A stretch of 64,000 nt of DNA from [Zimmermannella] alba NBRC 15616 (GTDB lineage Bacteria > Actinomycetota > Actinomycetes > Actinomycetales > Microbacteriaceae): NCBI RefSeq assembly GCF_001570905.1, contig NZ_BCSO01000005.1, positions 1-64,000 on the forward strand, given 5' to 3'. Below the pieces are notes generated by a model. It saw nothing but the letters and a program-made list of their open reading frames with translations. It did no database searches and was not told where the DNA came from. Below, piece by piece: positions 25,639 through 33,749 of this stretch (position 1 is its first letter; the number at the start of each line of letters is the position of its first letter). The translations under genes and the position numbers were made by a program.

Positions 25639-27966
25639 TTACGCGTCCTGCTCGAGGTCGCCCTTCAGGCCGCGGTCGCGGCGAGCGAGGAACAGTGCAG
25701 CACCTGCACCGAGGGCAGCTGCGGCACCAGCGAGAGCGCTGCCTGCATTCGCGTCAACACCGGTCGAGCTGAGGCTGCCGTCGCCAGCAGCCGGCGTTGC
25801 CGAAGCGGTCGGGGCAGCCGAGGCAGTCTCGGTGCTCGTCGGGGCTGCGGTCGGAGCGGCAGTCGCAGTCTCGGTCGGCTGCGGCTGGAGCTCAACGGCC
25901 GGGAGTACCTGAACAACCGTCGGACGCGGCCCAGCGAAGTTCGTGGCATTCGGCTCGCTCGTGATCGAACGGGCGCCGTTCGCAGCGTAGTCGGGGAAGT
26001 AGGAGTGCGGCTCCTCGAAAGTGCCCTCCTCACCCGGGTGCTGCACTGCGACGAAGACGTGCTTCTCGTCGTCGTGGACGACCGGGCCACAGGTCTCCGC
26101 GTCGCGCGGCACCGAGAGGAACTGCTCGACGAGACCACGCTCGGTGCCTTCAAGACCGACACGGAACAGACCGTCGTTGTAACCGATGCCATCGGGAGCA
26201 CCGTCGGTCGAGATCCAGAGGTTGCCCTGCGAGTCGAAGGCGAGGTTGTCGGGGCAGGAAATCGGCGAGACCTTGTCGGCCGGGTAGCCCGAGAAGTAGG
26301 TGGCGTCGCCCTGTGCAACGTCACCGGCAACGATAAGAATGTTCCAGCGGAACATCGTCGCGTCAGCACGGTCACCGTTCTCGGTGATCTCGATGATGTG
26401 GCCGTCGCGGTTGTCAGTGCGCGGGTTCGCCTCGTCCGCGGCGGCCTTGCCATCCGCGCCACGCTTCGAGTTGTTCGTGCAGGCGACGTACACCTTGCCC
26501 GTGGTCGGCGAGGGCTGGACGTCCTCGCAACGGTCCATCTTCGTTGCGCCCACCTTGTCAGCGGCAAGACGCGTGTACACAAGCACCTCGACGTCCGAGA
26601 ACCCGTCCACAACCGACTTGCCGTTCACCATGAGCGGGAGCCACTCGCCGGTGCCGTCGAAGGCGCCGTCCGAGGGGAGCTTGCCGGAGCCGTCGATCTC
26701 GGCGGCAGGCGAGTTGCCCGTGAACTTCGCGACGTAGAGGCTGCCCTTCTCCAGAAGCGTGAGGTTGTGCGCGCGGTCACCCTCGACGTACTTGTTCGCC
26801 GAAACGAACTTGTAGAGGTAGTCGAAACGCTCGTCGTCACCCGAGTAGGCAGCAACTGCGTTGTTCTCGTCGACGCGGATGTTGGCACCCTCGTGCTTGA
26901 AGCGGCCGAGCGAGGTGTGCTTGCGCGGGGTCGAGGTCGGGTCCATCGGGTCGATTTCGACGATCCAACCGAAGCGGTTGATTTCGTTCTCGTAGCCAGC
27001 GTTGCGGGCGTCGAAGCGCGGGTCCTGGTGCTCCCAGCCGCGAACCGTCTCCGCGTCGGCAAGGCCGTAACGCTTGTCGGTTGCCGAGGTGCCAGCGCTG
27101 CGGAAGTAGCTGTGGAAGTTCTCTTCACCCGAGAGGACGGTACCCCACGGGGTTGTGCCACCGGAGCAGTTGCCGAGCGTTCCGCGCACCTTGTCGCCCT
27201 CAACCGTCTTGAGGAGGTCCGAACCAGCAGCCGGGCCGGTGAAGACGAACTCGGTCTCGTCGGTCGTGAAGCGGCGGTTCTTCGCGCCACCAACGACGAC
27301 CTCCCACGGAGCGTCAACGCGCGGACGCTTGAGCTCGACGACCGAGAAGCCGTGTGCTGCGCGACCGACGCTGCGCACGCGGTCGAGGTCGTTCGCGAGC
27401 TGGTCAGCCGGGAACATGATGTTCTCGTTCGTGTACTCGTGGTTCACGACGAGGAGCGCGTTGAGGTCGTCGAGGCGGATGACGTCCGTGTAGTCGCAGT
27501 TGTAACCGAACTGCTTCGCCTGAGCCTGAGCGGTCTGGTTCATGGAGTCGAACGTCGGGCTGTCCGCGAAGAGCGGGTCGCCCCAACGGATGAGCGGCAC
27601 CCACGCGAAGGTCTCGGGGACCGTGAGCTCGTCCGTCTCGAAGTGGACCGGGTCGATGCGCGTGAACGGCATGTTCGGGTCGGTCTGGGCGCTCTGAGCC
27701 ATGAGCGGCGATGCCGCCTCCACACGGCGCGGGCCACCGAACATGCTGAGCGCGACAGCACCAAACACGCCGCCAGCACCGAGACCGAGGGCGGCGCGAC
27801 GAGAGATCGCCGCACCAGCGATGTCACGGAAGTAGCCGTTGTCCGAGGTATTGCACACCTCGCCGAGGCACTGGTTGGCGCACTTGAGCTGGCAGGTCAC
27901 CGGGCTGCGCTTACCGCGGACATAGTCCGCCATGGGCAGCATGCGGCGAGGGTTCACATCGGTCAC
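25639..27966 (-). CDS. phoX: PhoX-family alkaline phosphatase, Tat-exported, possibly wall-anchored
   Basis: PhoX enzymes are Ca/Fe-dependent extracellular phosphatases (DUF839). The 775-residue protein has a twin-arginine motif ISRRAALGLGAGG at about residues 54 to 66 followed by a hydrophobic stretch, then the PhoX domain with GNCSGGTTPWGT, SGEENFHSYF, RCEDVQPSPTTGKVYVACTNN and SCPDNLAFDSQGNLWISTDG. The C-terminus changes into a Thr/Ala/Pro/Glu-rich linker, then LSSTG, a hydrophobic stretch and RRDRG, a layout like a sortase sorting signal with an atypical pentapeptide. GTG start with GAGGAG upstream. It is monocistronic with a strong hairpin after the stop. Phosphate control is likely but no certain PHO box was identified. 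Confidence 0.9.
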   Translation of the reverse strand: MTDVNPRRMLPMADYVRGKRSPVTCQLKCANQCLGEVCNTSDNGYFRDIAGAAISRRAALGLGAGGVFGAVALSMFGGPRRVEAASPLMAQSAQTDPNMPFTRIDPVHFETDELTVPETFAWVPLIRWGDPLFADSPTFDSMNQTAQAQAKQFGYNCDYTDVIRLDDLNALLVVNHEYTNENIMFPADQLANDLDRVRSVGRAAHGFSVVELKRPRVDAPWEVVVGGAKNRRFTTDETEFVFTGPAAGSDLLKTVEGDKVRGTLGNCSGGTTPWGTVLSGEENFHSYFRSAGTSATDKRYGLADAETVRGWEHQDPRFDARNAGYENEINRFGWIVEIDPMDPTSTPRKHTSLGRFKHEGANIRVDENNAVAAYSGDDERFDYLYKFVSANKYVEGDRAHNLTLLEKGSLYVAKFTGNSPAAEIDGSGKLPSDGAFDGTGEWLPLMVNGKSVVDGFSDVEVLVYTRLAADKVGATKMDRCEDVQPSPTTGKVYVACTNNSKRGADGKAAADEANPRTDNRDGHIIEITENGDRADATMFRWNILIVAGDVAQGDATYFSGYPADKVSPISCPDNLAFDSQGNLWISTDGAPDGIGYNDGLFRVGLEGTERGLVEQFLSVPRDAETCGPVVHDDEKHVFVAVQHPGEEGTFEEPHSYFPDYAANGARSITSEPNATNFAGPRPTVVQVLPAVELQPQPTETATAAPTAAPTSTETASAAPTASATPAAGDGSLSSTGVDANAGSALAGAAAALGAGAALFLARRDRGLKGDLEQDA

Positions 27967-28043
27967 GTCGTACTCCTCAGGGTTCCGGGCAGATGGGGTT
28001 CAGACTGACTGCCGCGCAAGCATCCCTGACGACGAAGACCGTG

Positions 28044-28069
28044 AATTTGCGAAACCCTCGCCGCAAATT
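28044..28069. promoter_or_regulatory. Inverted repeat in the phoX-brnQ divergent region
   Basis: AATTTGCG (28044-28051) and CGCAAATT (28062-28069) form a perfect 8-base inverted repeat with a 10-base spacer, in an AT-richer part of the 193-base gap between divergent starts. It is a candidate operator; the regulator is unknown. Confidence 0.45.
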
Positions 28070-28159
28070 GAACGTTAGGTTGCCGCTTGATAACAATGCC
28101 TTCGGCGTGGCGGGCACAAAAAACGTGCGCCACAACGGGCGGCGCGTGAGAATAGGCCA

Positions 28160-29581
28160 ATGCCATCTGCTGCTGCGGTCGACGACGCGACGTCGACAAC
28201 CCCCTCCGAGCGAGGGCCCAAGACGTTCCTCACGAACAGCCTGCTCACCGGATCGCTCATCTTCGGGCTCTTCTTCGGTGCCGGAAACCTGATCTTCCCC
28301 GTGAGCCTCGGTCACGACGCCGGCGCTGCCATGTGGGTCACCCTCATCGGCTTTCTGCTGACGGCGGTTGGTCTTCCCGTTCTCGGCACGATTGCTGCAG
28401 CCCGCATCGCCCCGAACGACATCGTGGGCTTGTCCGGACGAGTGAGCCGGCGCTTCTCGCTCGTGTTCTGCTCGGCACTGTTCCTCACAATCGGACCGTT
28501 CTTTGCCGTGCCGCGCACCGCCACGGTGTCGTACGAGATGACAGTCGGGGCACTCGTTCCGAAGGATGCAGCACCGTATGCTCTCGCAATCTTCACCGTC
28601 GTGTTCTTCGCGCTCGTCGCCCTCGCAGCGTTCCGGCCCGGCAAGATCATGGACTACGTCGGCAAGTTCCTGACGCCGCTGTTTCTTGTGCTGCTCGCAG
28701 CAGTGCTCATTGCGGCAGTCGTCGTACCCATGACCACGACCCTGCCCGAGCCCACGGCATCCGCGTCCGAGCATCCCTTCGTGACCGGCATTATCGGCGG
28801 TTACAACACCATGGACGCACTCGGCGCGATGCTTTTCGCGATCGTCATCATCGATGCCGTCCGCCGACGCGGCGTCACCGAGCAGAAGAAGATTGCGGCG
28901 ACGGTGACCGGCGGCGGCATCGTCGCGGCGATCACGATGGCGATCCTCTGCCTCGCGCTTGGCTACATGGGCGCAACGGCCAGCGCGCTCGCCGCACCCG
29001 GCGCGAACGGTGCGACGATTCTGAGGCTCGTCTCCAACCACTACTACGGCGCGATCGGCTCGGCGCTCGCGGGCGCCATCATGCTCGTCGCCTGTTTGAA
29101 GACGTCCATTGGTCTCATCACGGCAGGCTCGGAAACCTTCACGAAAATGTTCCCTCGTGCCCTCACCCAGCGTCAGTGGGTCGCGGTCTTTCTCATCGTG
29201 TCGGTGCTCGTCGCGAATGTCGGCCTCGACGTGATCATTGCCGCATCCCTGCCGGTGCTGCGCTTCCTCTACCCGCTCACGATCGTCTTCGTGGTGCTGG
29301 CGCTCCTCGGAGACAAGATTGCCTCGGGTGCCATCTCATACCGCGTCACGATCATCGTCACGGTGATCGCCTCGCTCCTCGACCTCGTGCAGCTGCTGCC
29401 GAGCGGTCCGCTCGTGGATGCCGTGACGGGCGTCGCCAAGGCGATCATGCCGGGCTACGAGCTCGGCCTCGGATGGATCCTGCCGTCGGTACTCGGCATG
29501 GCCATCGGGACTCTCGTTGAGCGGATGCTTGCGCGTCGCAACGTGACGGGTGCCACGGCAGACGAGCCGCAGCGCCCGTAG
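28160..29581 (+). CDS. brnQ: Branched-chain amino acid:cation symporter BrnQ (first copy)
   Basis: BrnQ imports Leu, Ile and Val with Na+ or H+. The 473-residue protein is strongly hydrophobic with about 12 membrane segments and family motifs LIFGLFFGAGNLIFPVSLG, FFAVPRTATVSYEM, GGYNTMDALGAM and SNHYYGAIGSALAGA. It is closely similar along its length to the second brnQ at 31005. A GAGAAT sequence ends 6 bases before the ATG, a weak -10 with G in place of T, so this too may be leaderless. The stop is 9 bases from the convergent trpB stop. Confidence 0.93.
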   Translation: MPSAAAVDDATSTTPSERGPKTFLTNSLLTGSLIFGLFFGAGNLIFPVSLGHDAGAAMWVTLIGFLLTAVGLPVLGTIAAARIAPNDIVGLSGRVSRRFSLVFCSALFLTIGPFFAVPRTATVSYEMTVGALVPKDAAPYALAIFTVVFFALVALAAFRPGKIMDYVGKFLTPLFLVLLAAVLIAAVVVPMTTTLPEPTASASEHPFVTGIIGGYNTMDALGAMLFAIVIIDAVRRRGVTEQKKIAATVTGGGIVAAITMAILCLALGYMGATASALAAPGANGATILRLVSNHYYGAIGSALAGAIMLVACLKTSIGLITAGSETFTKMFPRALTQRQWVAVFLIVSVLVANVGLDVIIAASLPVLRFLYPLTIVFVVLALLGDKIASGAISYRVTIIVTVIASLLDLVQLLPSGPLVDAVTGVAKAIMPGYELGLGWILPSVLGMAIGTLVERMLARRNVTGATADEPQRP

Positions 29582-29590
29582 CGAAGCTGC

Positions 29591-30778
29591 CTAGCGGGTG
29601 GCGAGGACCTCGGCGACGTAGTCGACGTCCTTGTCACCGCGGCCCGACAGGTTCACGATGATGGCGGCTTCAGGCCCTAGCTCGCGCGCGAGCAAGCAGC
29701 CGTAGGCGACCGCGTGCGAGCTCTCGAGCGCGGGCAGGATGCCCTCGCATCGCGTGAGCGTCTGGAACGCCTCAAGCGTCTGCTCGTCCGTCACGGCCAC
29801 GTAGTGTGCCCGGCCCGTCTCATTGAGGTAGACGTGCTGCGGGCCGACGCCCGGGTAGTCAAGCCCCGATGCGATCGAGTGGACGGGTGCTGGCTCGCCG
29901 TCCGCAGTCTGCAGCACTCGCGTCGCCATGCCGTGGAGCGTGCCAGGCGTGCCCAGCGACATCGTGGCGGCGTGGCGTGCCGTGTCAAGGCCCTCACCAC
30001 CCGGCTCGACGCCGTACAGCTGCACCGATTGGTCCTCGAGGAACCCGCTGAACAGGCCCATCGCGTTCGAACCGCCGCCGACGCACGCGACAGCCGCATC
30101 CGGAAGACGTCCCTCTGCTTCGAGGAACTGCGCGCGGGCCTCGCGGCCGACGACGCTCTGGAAATCACGCACCATGCTCGGGTAGGGGTGCGGACCGACC
30201 ACGGAGCCGATCGCAAAGAGATACTCCTCGGGACATGCCGCGAAGGTTGCAAACGCAGAATCGACAGCTTCCTTGAGCGAGGCACCGCCTTCCTCAACCG
30301 AGACAACCTTCGCGCCGAGCATGTTCATGCGCACCACGTTCGGGTGCTGCTTGGCAACGTCAATCGCACCCATGTGGATCTCGCACTCAAGGCCAAGGAG
30401 CGCCGCAGCAGTGGCGAGGGCAACACCGTGCTGGCCCGCACCGGTCTCGGCAATGAGCTTCGTCTTCCCCATGCGCTTCGCGAGGAGCGCCTCGCCGAGA
30501 CAGTGGTTGATCTTGTGCGATCCGGTGTGGTTGAGGTCCTCGCGCTTCATGTAGATGCGGGCACCACCGACGTGCTCGCTCAGACGGTCAGCGCGGTAGA
30601 GGAGCGAGGGGCGGCCGACGTAGCGCGAGAGCAGCGCCTGGTAGTCCTCGAGGAACGTCGAGTCTTGGCGGGCTTCCTCGTAGGCGATGGCAACTTCGCG
30701 CATCGGCTCCACAAGGTGGGGCGGGAGGAAAGATCCGCCGTAGTTGCCGAAGAATCCGGGGGCCTGCTGTTCGGTCAT
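29591..30778 (-). CDS. trpB: Tryptophan synthase beta chain, stand-alone copy
   Basis: TrpB joins indole and serine to make tryptophan using PLP. The 395-residue protein contains the PLP Lys in [19 protein letters not shown] near residue 88, [21 protein letters not shown] and GVEPGG, all intact. No trpA or other trp gene is next to it; the neighbours are two brnQ genes. Upstream is a 13-codon leader with two Trp codons and an attenuator (30823-30912), so expression responds to Trp-tRNA. The stand-alone state may mean that the main trp operon is elsewhere or that this copy scavenges indole. GGACA-type ribosome site before the ATG. Confidence 0.95.
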   Translation of the reverse strand: MTEQQAPGFFGNYGGSFLPPHLVEPMREVAIAYEEARQDSTFLEDYQALLSRYVGRPSLLYRADRLSEHVGGARIYMKREDLNHTGSHKINHCLGEALLAKRMGKTKLIAETGAGQHGVALATAAALLGLECEIHMGAIDVAKQHPNVVRMNMLGAKVVSVEEGGASLKEAVDSAFATFAACPEEYLFAIGSVVGPHPYPSMVRDFQSVVGREARAQFLEAEGRLPDAAVACVGGGSNAMGLFSGFLEDQSVQLYGVEPGGEGLDTARHAATMSLGTPGTLHGMATRVLQTADGEPAPVHSIASGLDYPGVGPQHVYLNETGRAHYVAVTDEQTLEAFQTLTRCEGILPALESSHAVAYGCLLARELGPEAAIIVNLSGRGDKDVDYVAEVLATR

Positions 30779-30822
30779 GGTGTGTCCTTTCGGTGGTGTC
30801 GTTCCCGAAGAGACACAAGAAA

Positions 30823-30873
30823 AGCCGCCCCTTCGGGCGGCTCGTGTGCGTCAGCAACAAGAGGGGTCCGCCC
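30823..30873 (-). promoter_or_regulatory. trp attenuator (antiterminator and terminator)
   Basis: On the minus strand GGGCGG (30868-30873) can pair with CCGCCC (30835-30840) as antiterminator. The alternative is the terminator stem AGCCGCCC (30835-30842) with GGGCGGCT (30823-30830), loop GAAG and TTTTCTT (30816-30822) after it. The leader TAA lies between the first stem strands, as in classic trp attenuators. Confidence 0.85.
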
Positions 30874-30912
30874 TTAGGCGGCCCACCAGCTCTGCATTGC
30901 GTTGCGTGACAT
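30874..30912 (-). CDS. trpL: trp leader peptide
   Basis: ATG-TCA-CGC-AAC-GCA-ATG-CAG-AGC-TGG-TGG-GCC-GCC-TAA encodes MSRNAMQSWWAA. Two adjacent Trp codons lie just before the first stem-loop, so stalling there would favour the antiterminator. The -10 TACGCT (30920-30925) ends 7 bases before the ATG, which suggests that this leader is itself at the 5' end of the mRNA. It is too short for normal gene callers. Confidence 0.88.
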   Translation of the reverse strand: MSRNAMQSWWAA

Positions 30913-30919
30913 GTCACGA

Positions 30920-30925
30920 AGCGTA
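30920..30925 (-). promoter_or_regulatory. -10 element of trpL-trpB
   Basis: TACGCT lies 7 bases before the trpL ATG. The -35 region is covered by the inverted repeat at 30931-30957. Confidence 0.55.
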
Positions 30926-30930
30926 GCGCA

Positions 30931-30957
30931 TGTTCCTGGCCCCTTGGTACAGGAACA
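30931..30957. promoter_or_regulatory. Inverted repeat in the trpL-brnQ divergent region
   Basis: TGTTCCTG (30931-30938) and CAGGAACA (30950-30957) form a perfect 8-base inverted repeat with 11 bases between. It lies just upstream of the trpL -10 and 48 bases before the second brnQ start, so it could control both. Confidence 0.5.
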
Positions 30958-31004
30958 CGTGCGGGATGTCGTTATGTGCGTGAATGCGCGGGACAATAGG
31001 AGTC

Positions 31005-32366
31005 ATGTCGTCTACCACCCGAGAGAAGCAGGCAGGCTCCGGCCTGACGCTGCTGGTTGCATCGCTCACCTTTGGACTCTTCTTTGGCGCGGGAAACCTC
31101 ATCTTCCCGGCAAGCCTTGGTGTGCAGTCCGGTTCTGCGACGATGTGGACGACGCTTGGCTTCCTCCTCACCGCGGTGGGCCTGCCCATCATCGGTGTCA
31201 TTGCTGCAGCACGATCAGAGACGCGAAGCCTGCACGAGCTTGCCTCCCGAGTGAGCCCGGGCTTCGCGGTGTTCTTCACCGCCGCGCTCTACCTGACGAT
31301 CGGCCCGTTCTTTGCCGTGCCCCGTACCGCAACGGTCTCCTACGAGATGGGCTTCTCGAACCTCCTGCCGGAGGGCTTCGGAGGATGGGGGCTGTTCCTC
31401 TTCAGCCTCGTGTTCTTTGGTCTTGTCACGGCAGCGGCACTTCGCCCGGGCAAGCTCATGGACTACGTCGGCAAGTACCTCACGCCGCTGTTCATCGTCC
31501 TCCTCTCTGCGGTGCTCATCGCCGCCTTCGTCGCACCCATGGGCGCAGCTTCCGAGTCGCCGATCGGTGACTACGCGAGCCAGCCCTTCGCACAGGGCCT
31601 GCTCGACGGCTACAACACGATGGATGCGCTCGCCTCGCTCGCGTTCTCCATCGTCATCCTTGAAGCCGTCCGCCAGCGTGGCGTGACTGACCCGAAGAGG
31701 ATGGCCACTGCGGTGACCAAGGGCGGGCTCATTGCGGCCCTGCTCATGGCGATCATCTACTCATCGCTTGCCTACATGGGTGCCACCGCGACGGGACTTG
31801 AAAGCCGCGACGTCAACGGCGCTGTGGTGCTCTCGACGACCGCGAACCACTACTACGGTGCCATCGGTATGGCGCTGGCTGCCGCCATCATGCTCGTCGC
31901 CTGCCTGAAGACCGCGATTGGGCTGGTGACGGCCTGCTCGGAGATGTTCGCCGAGATGTTCCCGAAGGCGCTCTCACAACGAGCGTGGGTCATCGTCTTT
32001 AGCGTCATTTCCTGCGCTCTCGCGAACGTTGGTCTCGACATGATCATTGGCGCCGCGGTGCCGGTGCTGAGATTCCTCTACCCGATTGCGATCATGCTCA
32101 TCGTGCTCGCGCTCCTTGGTCCTGTCGTCGCCCGCAAGCGACTCGTGTACGTCGTGACGATCACGGTGACGGCGCTTGCCTCCCTACTCGACATCGCACA
32201 GCTCGCACCAGACGTCCCAGGCCTCTCGTCGCTTGTTGAGGTGTGCAAGGCAGTTCTGCCCGGCTACGAGCTCGGCTTCGGATGGGTCGCGCCAGCGCTC
32301 CTCGCCCTCGCGGTGTCGCTTGTGATCGCCTTCGCTTCGGGCACGAAGAAGCCGGCGGCTGCCTAG
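31005..32366 (+). CDS. brnQ: Branched-chain amino acid:cation symporter BrnQ (second copy)
   Basis: The 453-residue carrier has the same membrane layout and motifs as the first copy (FGLFFGAGNLIFPASLG, FFAVPRTATVSYEMG, DGYNTMDALASLAF, ANHYYGAIGMALAAA). ATG 31005 is chosen over an ATG 21 bases upstream because AGGAG lies close before it and the protein then begins like the first copy. GACAAT ends 7 bases before this ATG and could be a weak -10. It is divergent from trpL-trpB and shares the inverted repeat at 30931. Substrate range of the two copies cannot be told apart. Confidence 0.93.
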   Translation: MSSTTREKQAGSGLTLLVASLTFGLFFGAGNLIFPASLGVQSGSATMWTTLGFLLTAVGLPIIGVIAAARSETRSLHELASRVSPGFAVFFTAALYLTIGPFFAVPRTATVSYEMGFSNLLPEGFGGWGLFLFSLVFFGLVTAAALRPGKLMDYVGKYLTPLFIVLLSAVLIAAFVAPMGAASESPIGDYASQPFAQGLLDGYNTMDALASLAFSIVILEAVRQRGVTDPKRMATAVTKGGLIAALLMAIIYSSLAYMGATATGLESRDVNGAVVLSTTANHYYGAIGMALAAAIMLVACLKTAIGLVTACSEMFAEMFPKALSQRAWVIVFSVISCALANVGLDMIIGAAVPVLRFLYPIAIMLIVLALLGPVVARKRLVYVVTITVTALASLLDIAQLAPDVPGLSSLVEVCKAVLPGYELGFGWVAPALLALAVSLVIAFASGTKKPAAA

Positions 32367-32379
32367 CGCAACCGCCGGC
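32351..32379. terminator. Hairpin over the end of the second brnQ
   Basis: GCCGGCGG (32351-32358) pairs with CCGCCGGC (32372-32379). The left arm is in the last codons and the stop is in the loop. It can serve both convergent genes. Confidence 0.65.
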
Positions 32380-32391
32380 CATCCGGCTCCC

Positions 32392-33594
32392 TTACTTGTT
32401 GGCCCGTTGGGCGCCCTCACCGAGCGATTCGAGTTTCGCCCAGGCGATATCCGGGTGGATTCGGCCGCCGAGACCGCAGTCTGTGGCAGCAAAGACGCGA
32501 TCCTTGCCGACAAGCTCCGTGAAATGACGCAGCCGCTGCGCCACGAGATCGGGATGCTCGACGACGTTGGTGGCGTGTGAGACGACCCCGGGTACGAGGA
32601 CGAGATCATCGGGAATAAGGTGCTTCGCCTCGTGCCAGTGCACCCATTCGTGTTCGTGGCGAACGTTGCCCGCTTCGAACGAGATCTGACCGACGTTGGC
32701 CTTCAAAATGACGGGCAGAATGTGTCGAATCTCGATGTCAGTTGTGTGAGGTCCATGCCACGAGCCCCAACACAGGTGGAGACGCAGCTGCTCCTTCGGA
32801 AGCCCCTTGAGCGCTTCATTGAGTGCCTCAACACGGCTCGAAATGAACGCCTGATAGTCGGCAACGCTGGGTTCCGGGTTGATCTGGTCCCAGCTTTCCG
32901 CGAGGTACGGATCATCGAGCTGAAGCGTGAGCCCGGCGTTGACGATCGCCTCGTATTCTGGGCGGAGTGCCTCCACCCAGGCGTGCAGGTGTTCATCGTC
33001 GTTCGCGTAGAACTCGTTCCGGATGCGGGATGCGGATGCGGGCGCGATCGCGGTGAGGAAACCCTCCTCGTTGTCGTTGAGTGCAGCCTTGAGGTTCGCG
33101 ATGTCGTTCGCGACGGCGTCGTGCCCGCGGTAGCTCAGCGCGCTCGTCGTGGAGGGAATCCCCGTCGCCTTCTTGCCGTGCACGGCCCCGCTCGTCGGGT
33201 CAGCGTACACGCGCGGGAAGCGCTCGCGGTCGCGGCGGTCCGCCATTGTCGTGAGACGAATGTTGCCCGGTTCAGAGCGCACCGCCGGGCCGTTGAACGG
33301 GTCAAACTCGGTGAGGGTCAAGCCGTTCACACGCTGGAACGAATACGCCCACCACGCCCCGTAATCGACCGGGTTTGACATCGCCTTGCCGAACTCACCA
33401 TCGCCGGGAAACGTGATGCCGAGCGCGCGCTGGCGCTCCACGACATCAGCCACGGCTGCACGGGTGAGGGCATCGTGTTCGGGGCTTCGCTCGAGGGTGA
33501 ACCCATCATCGGCGAATGAGCGACCGGCATTGGCCGCGAGCAGGGCATCCGTGCGGGGAAGGCTGCCGGCTGTGGAGGTACGAATCTCGGTCAT
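32392..33594 (-). CDS. MetE-like (cobalamin-independent methionine synthase II family) protein
   Basis: The 400-residue protein is about half of a full MetE and corresponds to its C-terminal zinc barrel, a family that also includes epoxyalkane:coenzyme M transferase. Zinc ligands are visible as His and Cys in LRLHLCWGSW, an intermediate Glu (ISFEAGNVRHEHEW) and the last Cys in AATDCGLGGR. PGVVSHATNVVEHPDLVAQRL is also characteristic. Without the N-terminal half it is unlikely to use methyl-tetrahydrofolate polyglutamate in the standard way; the thiol substrate is unknown. ATG 33594 has GGAAAGGA upstream. Confidence 0.88.
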   Translation of the reverse strand: MTEIRTSTAGSLPRTDALLAANAGRSFADDGFTLERSPEHDALTRAAVADVVERQRALGITFPGDGEFGKAMSNPVDYGAWWAYSFQRVNGLTLTEFDPFNGPAVRSEPGNIRLTTMADRRDRERFPRVYADPTSGAVHGKKATGIPSTTSALSYRGHDAVANDIANLKAALNDNEEGFLTAIAPASASRIRNEFYANDDEHLHAWVEALRPEYEAIVNAGLTLQLDDPYLAESWDQINPEPSVADYQAFISSRVEALNEALKGLPKEQLRLHLCWGSWHGPHTTDIEIRHILPVILKANVGQISFEAGNVRHEHEWVHWHEAKHLIPDDLVLVPGVVSHATNVVEHPDLVAQRLRHFTELVGKDRVFAATDCGLGGRIHPDIAWAKLESLGEGAQRANK

Positions 33595-33696
33595 AGGGGA
33601 AGTCCTTTCCTTGGGGTTTTCCCAGCCTGACCCGGGCTCCCGTGCGGTCGCGAGCCGAGCCGTCACGGACGGTGACATCCCGTCACACAACGAAAT

Positions 33697-33736
33697 GAGC
33701 GTGGCGCCGCACCAGGCTTGGTGCGGCGCCACGCTC
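33697..33736 (-). terminator. Terminator of ectB
   Basis: A perfect 18-base stem (33697-33714 with 33719-33736) with a 4-base loop, followed on the minus strand by ATTTCGTT. It lies 13 bases after the ectB stop. Confidence 0.88.
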
Positions 33737-33749
33737 GTGTGTGGAGGTG

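Noticed and set aside
25567-28008. 813-codon plus-strand frame opposite phoX
   Set aside because: The minus strand has the full PhoX domain set; the plus frame is Arg/Val/Glu-rich without motifs.
27967-28159. PHO box for phoX (a GTTCAATTTGC-like stretch on the minus strand)
   Set aside because: Only one half-repeat resembles the actinobacterial box and no direct repeat at 11-base spacing follows. It was kept only as an inverted repeat.
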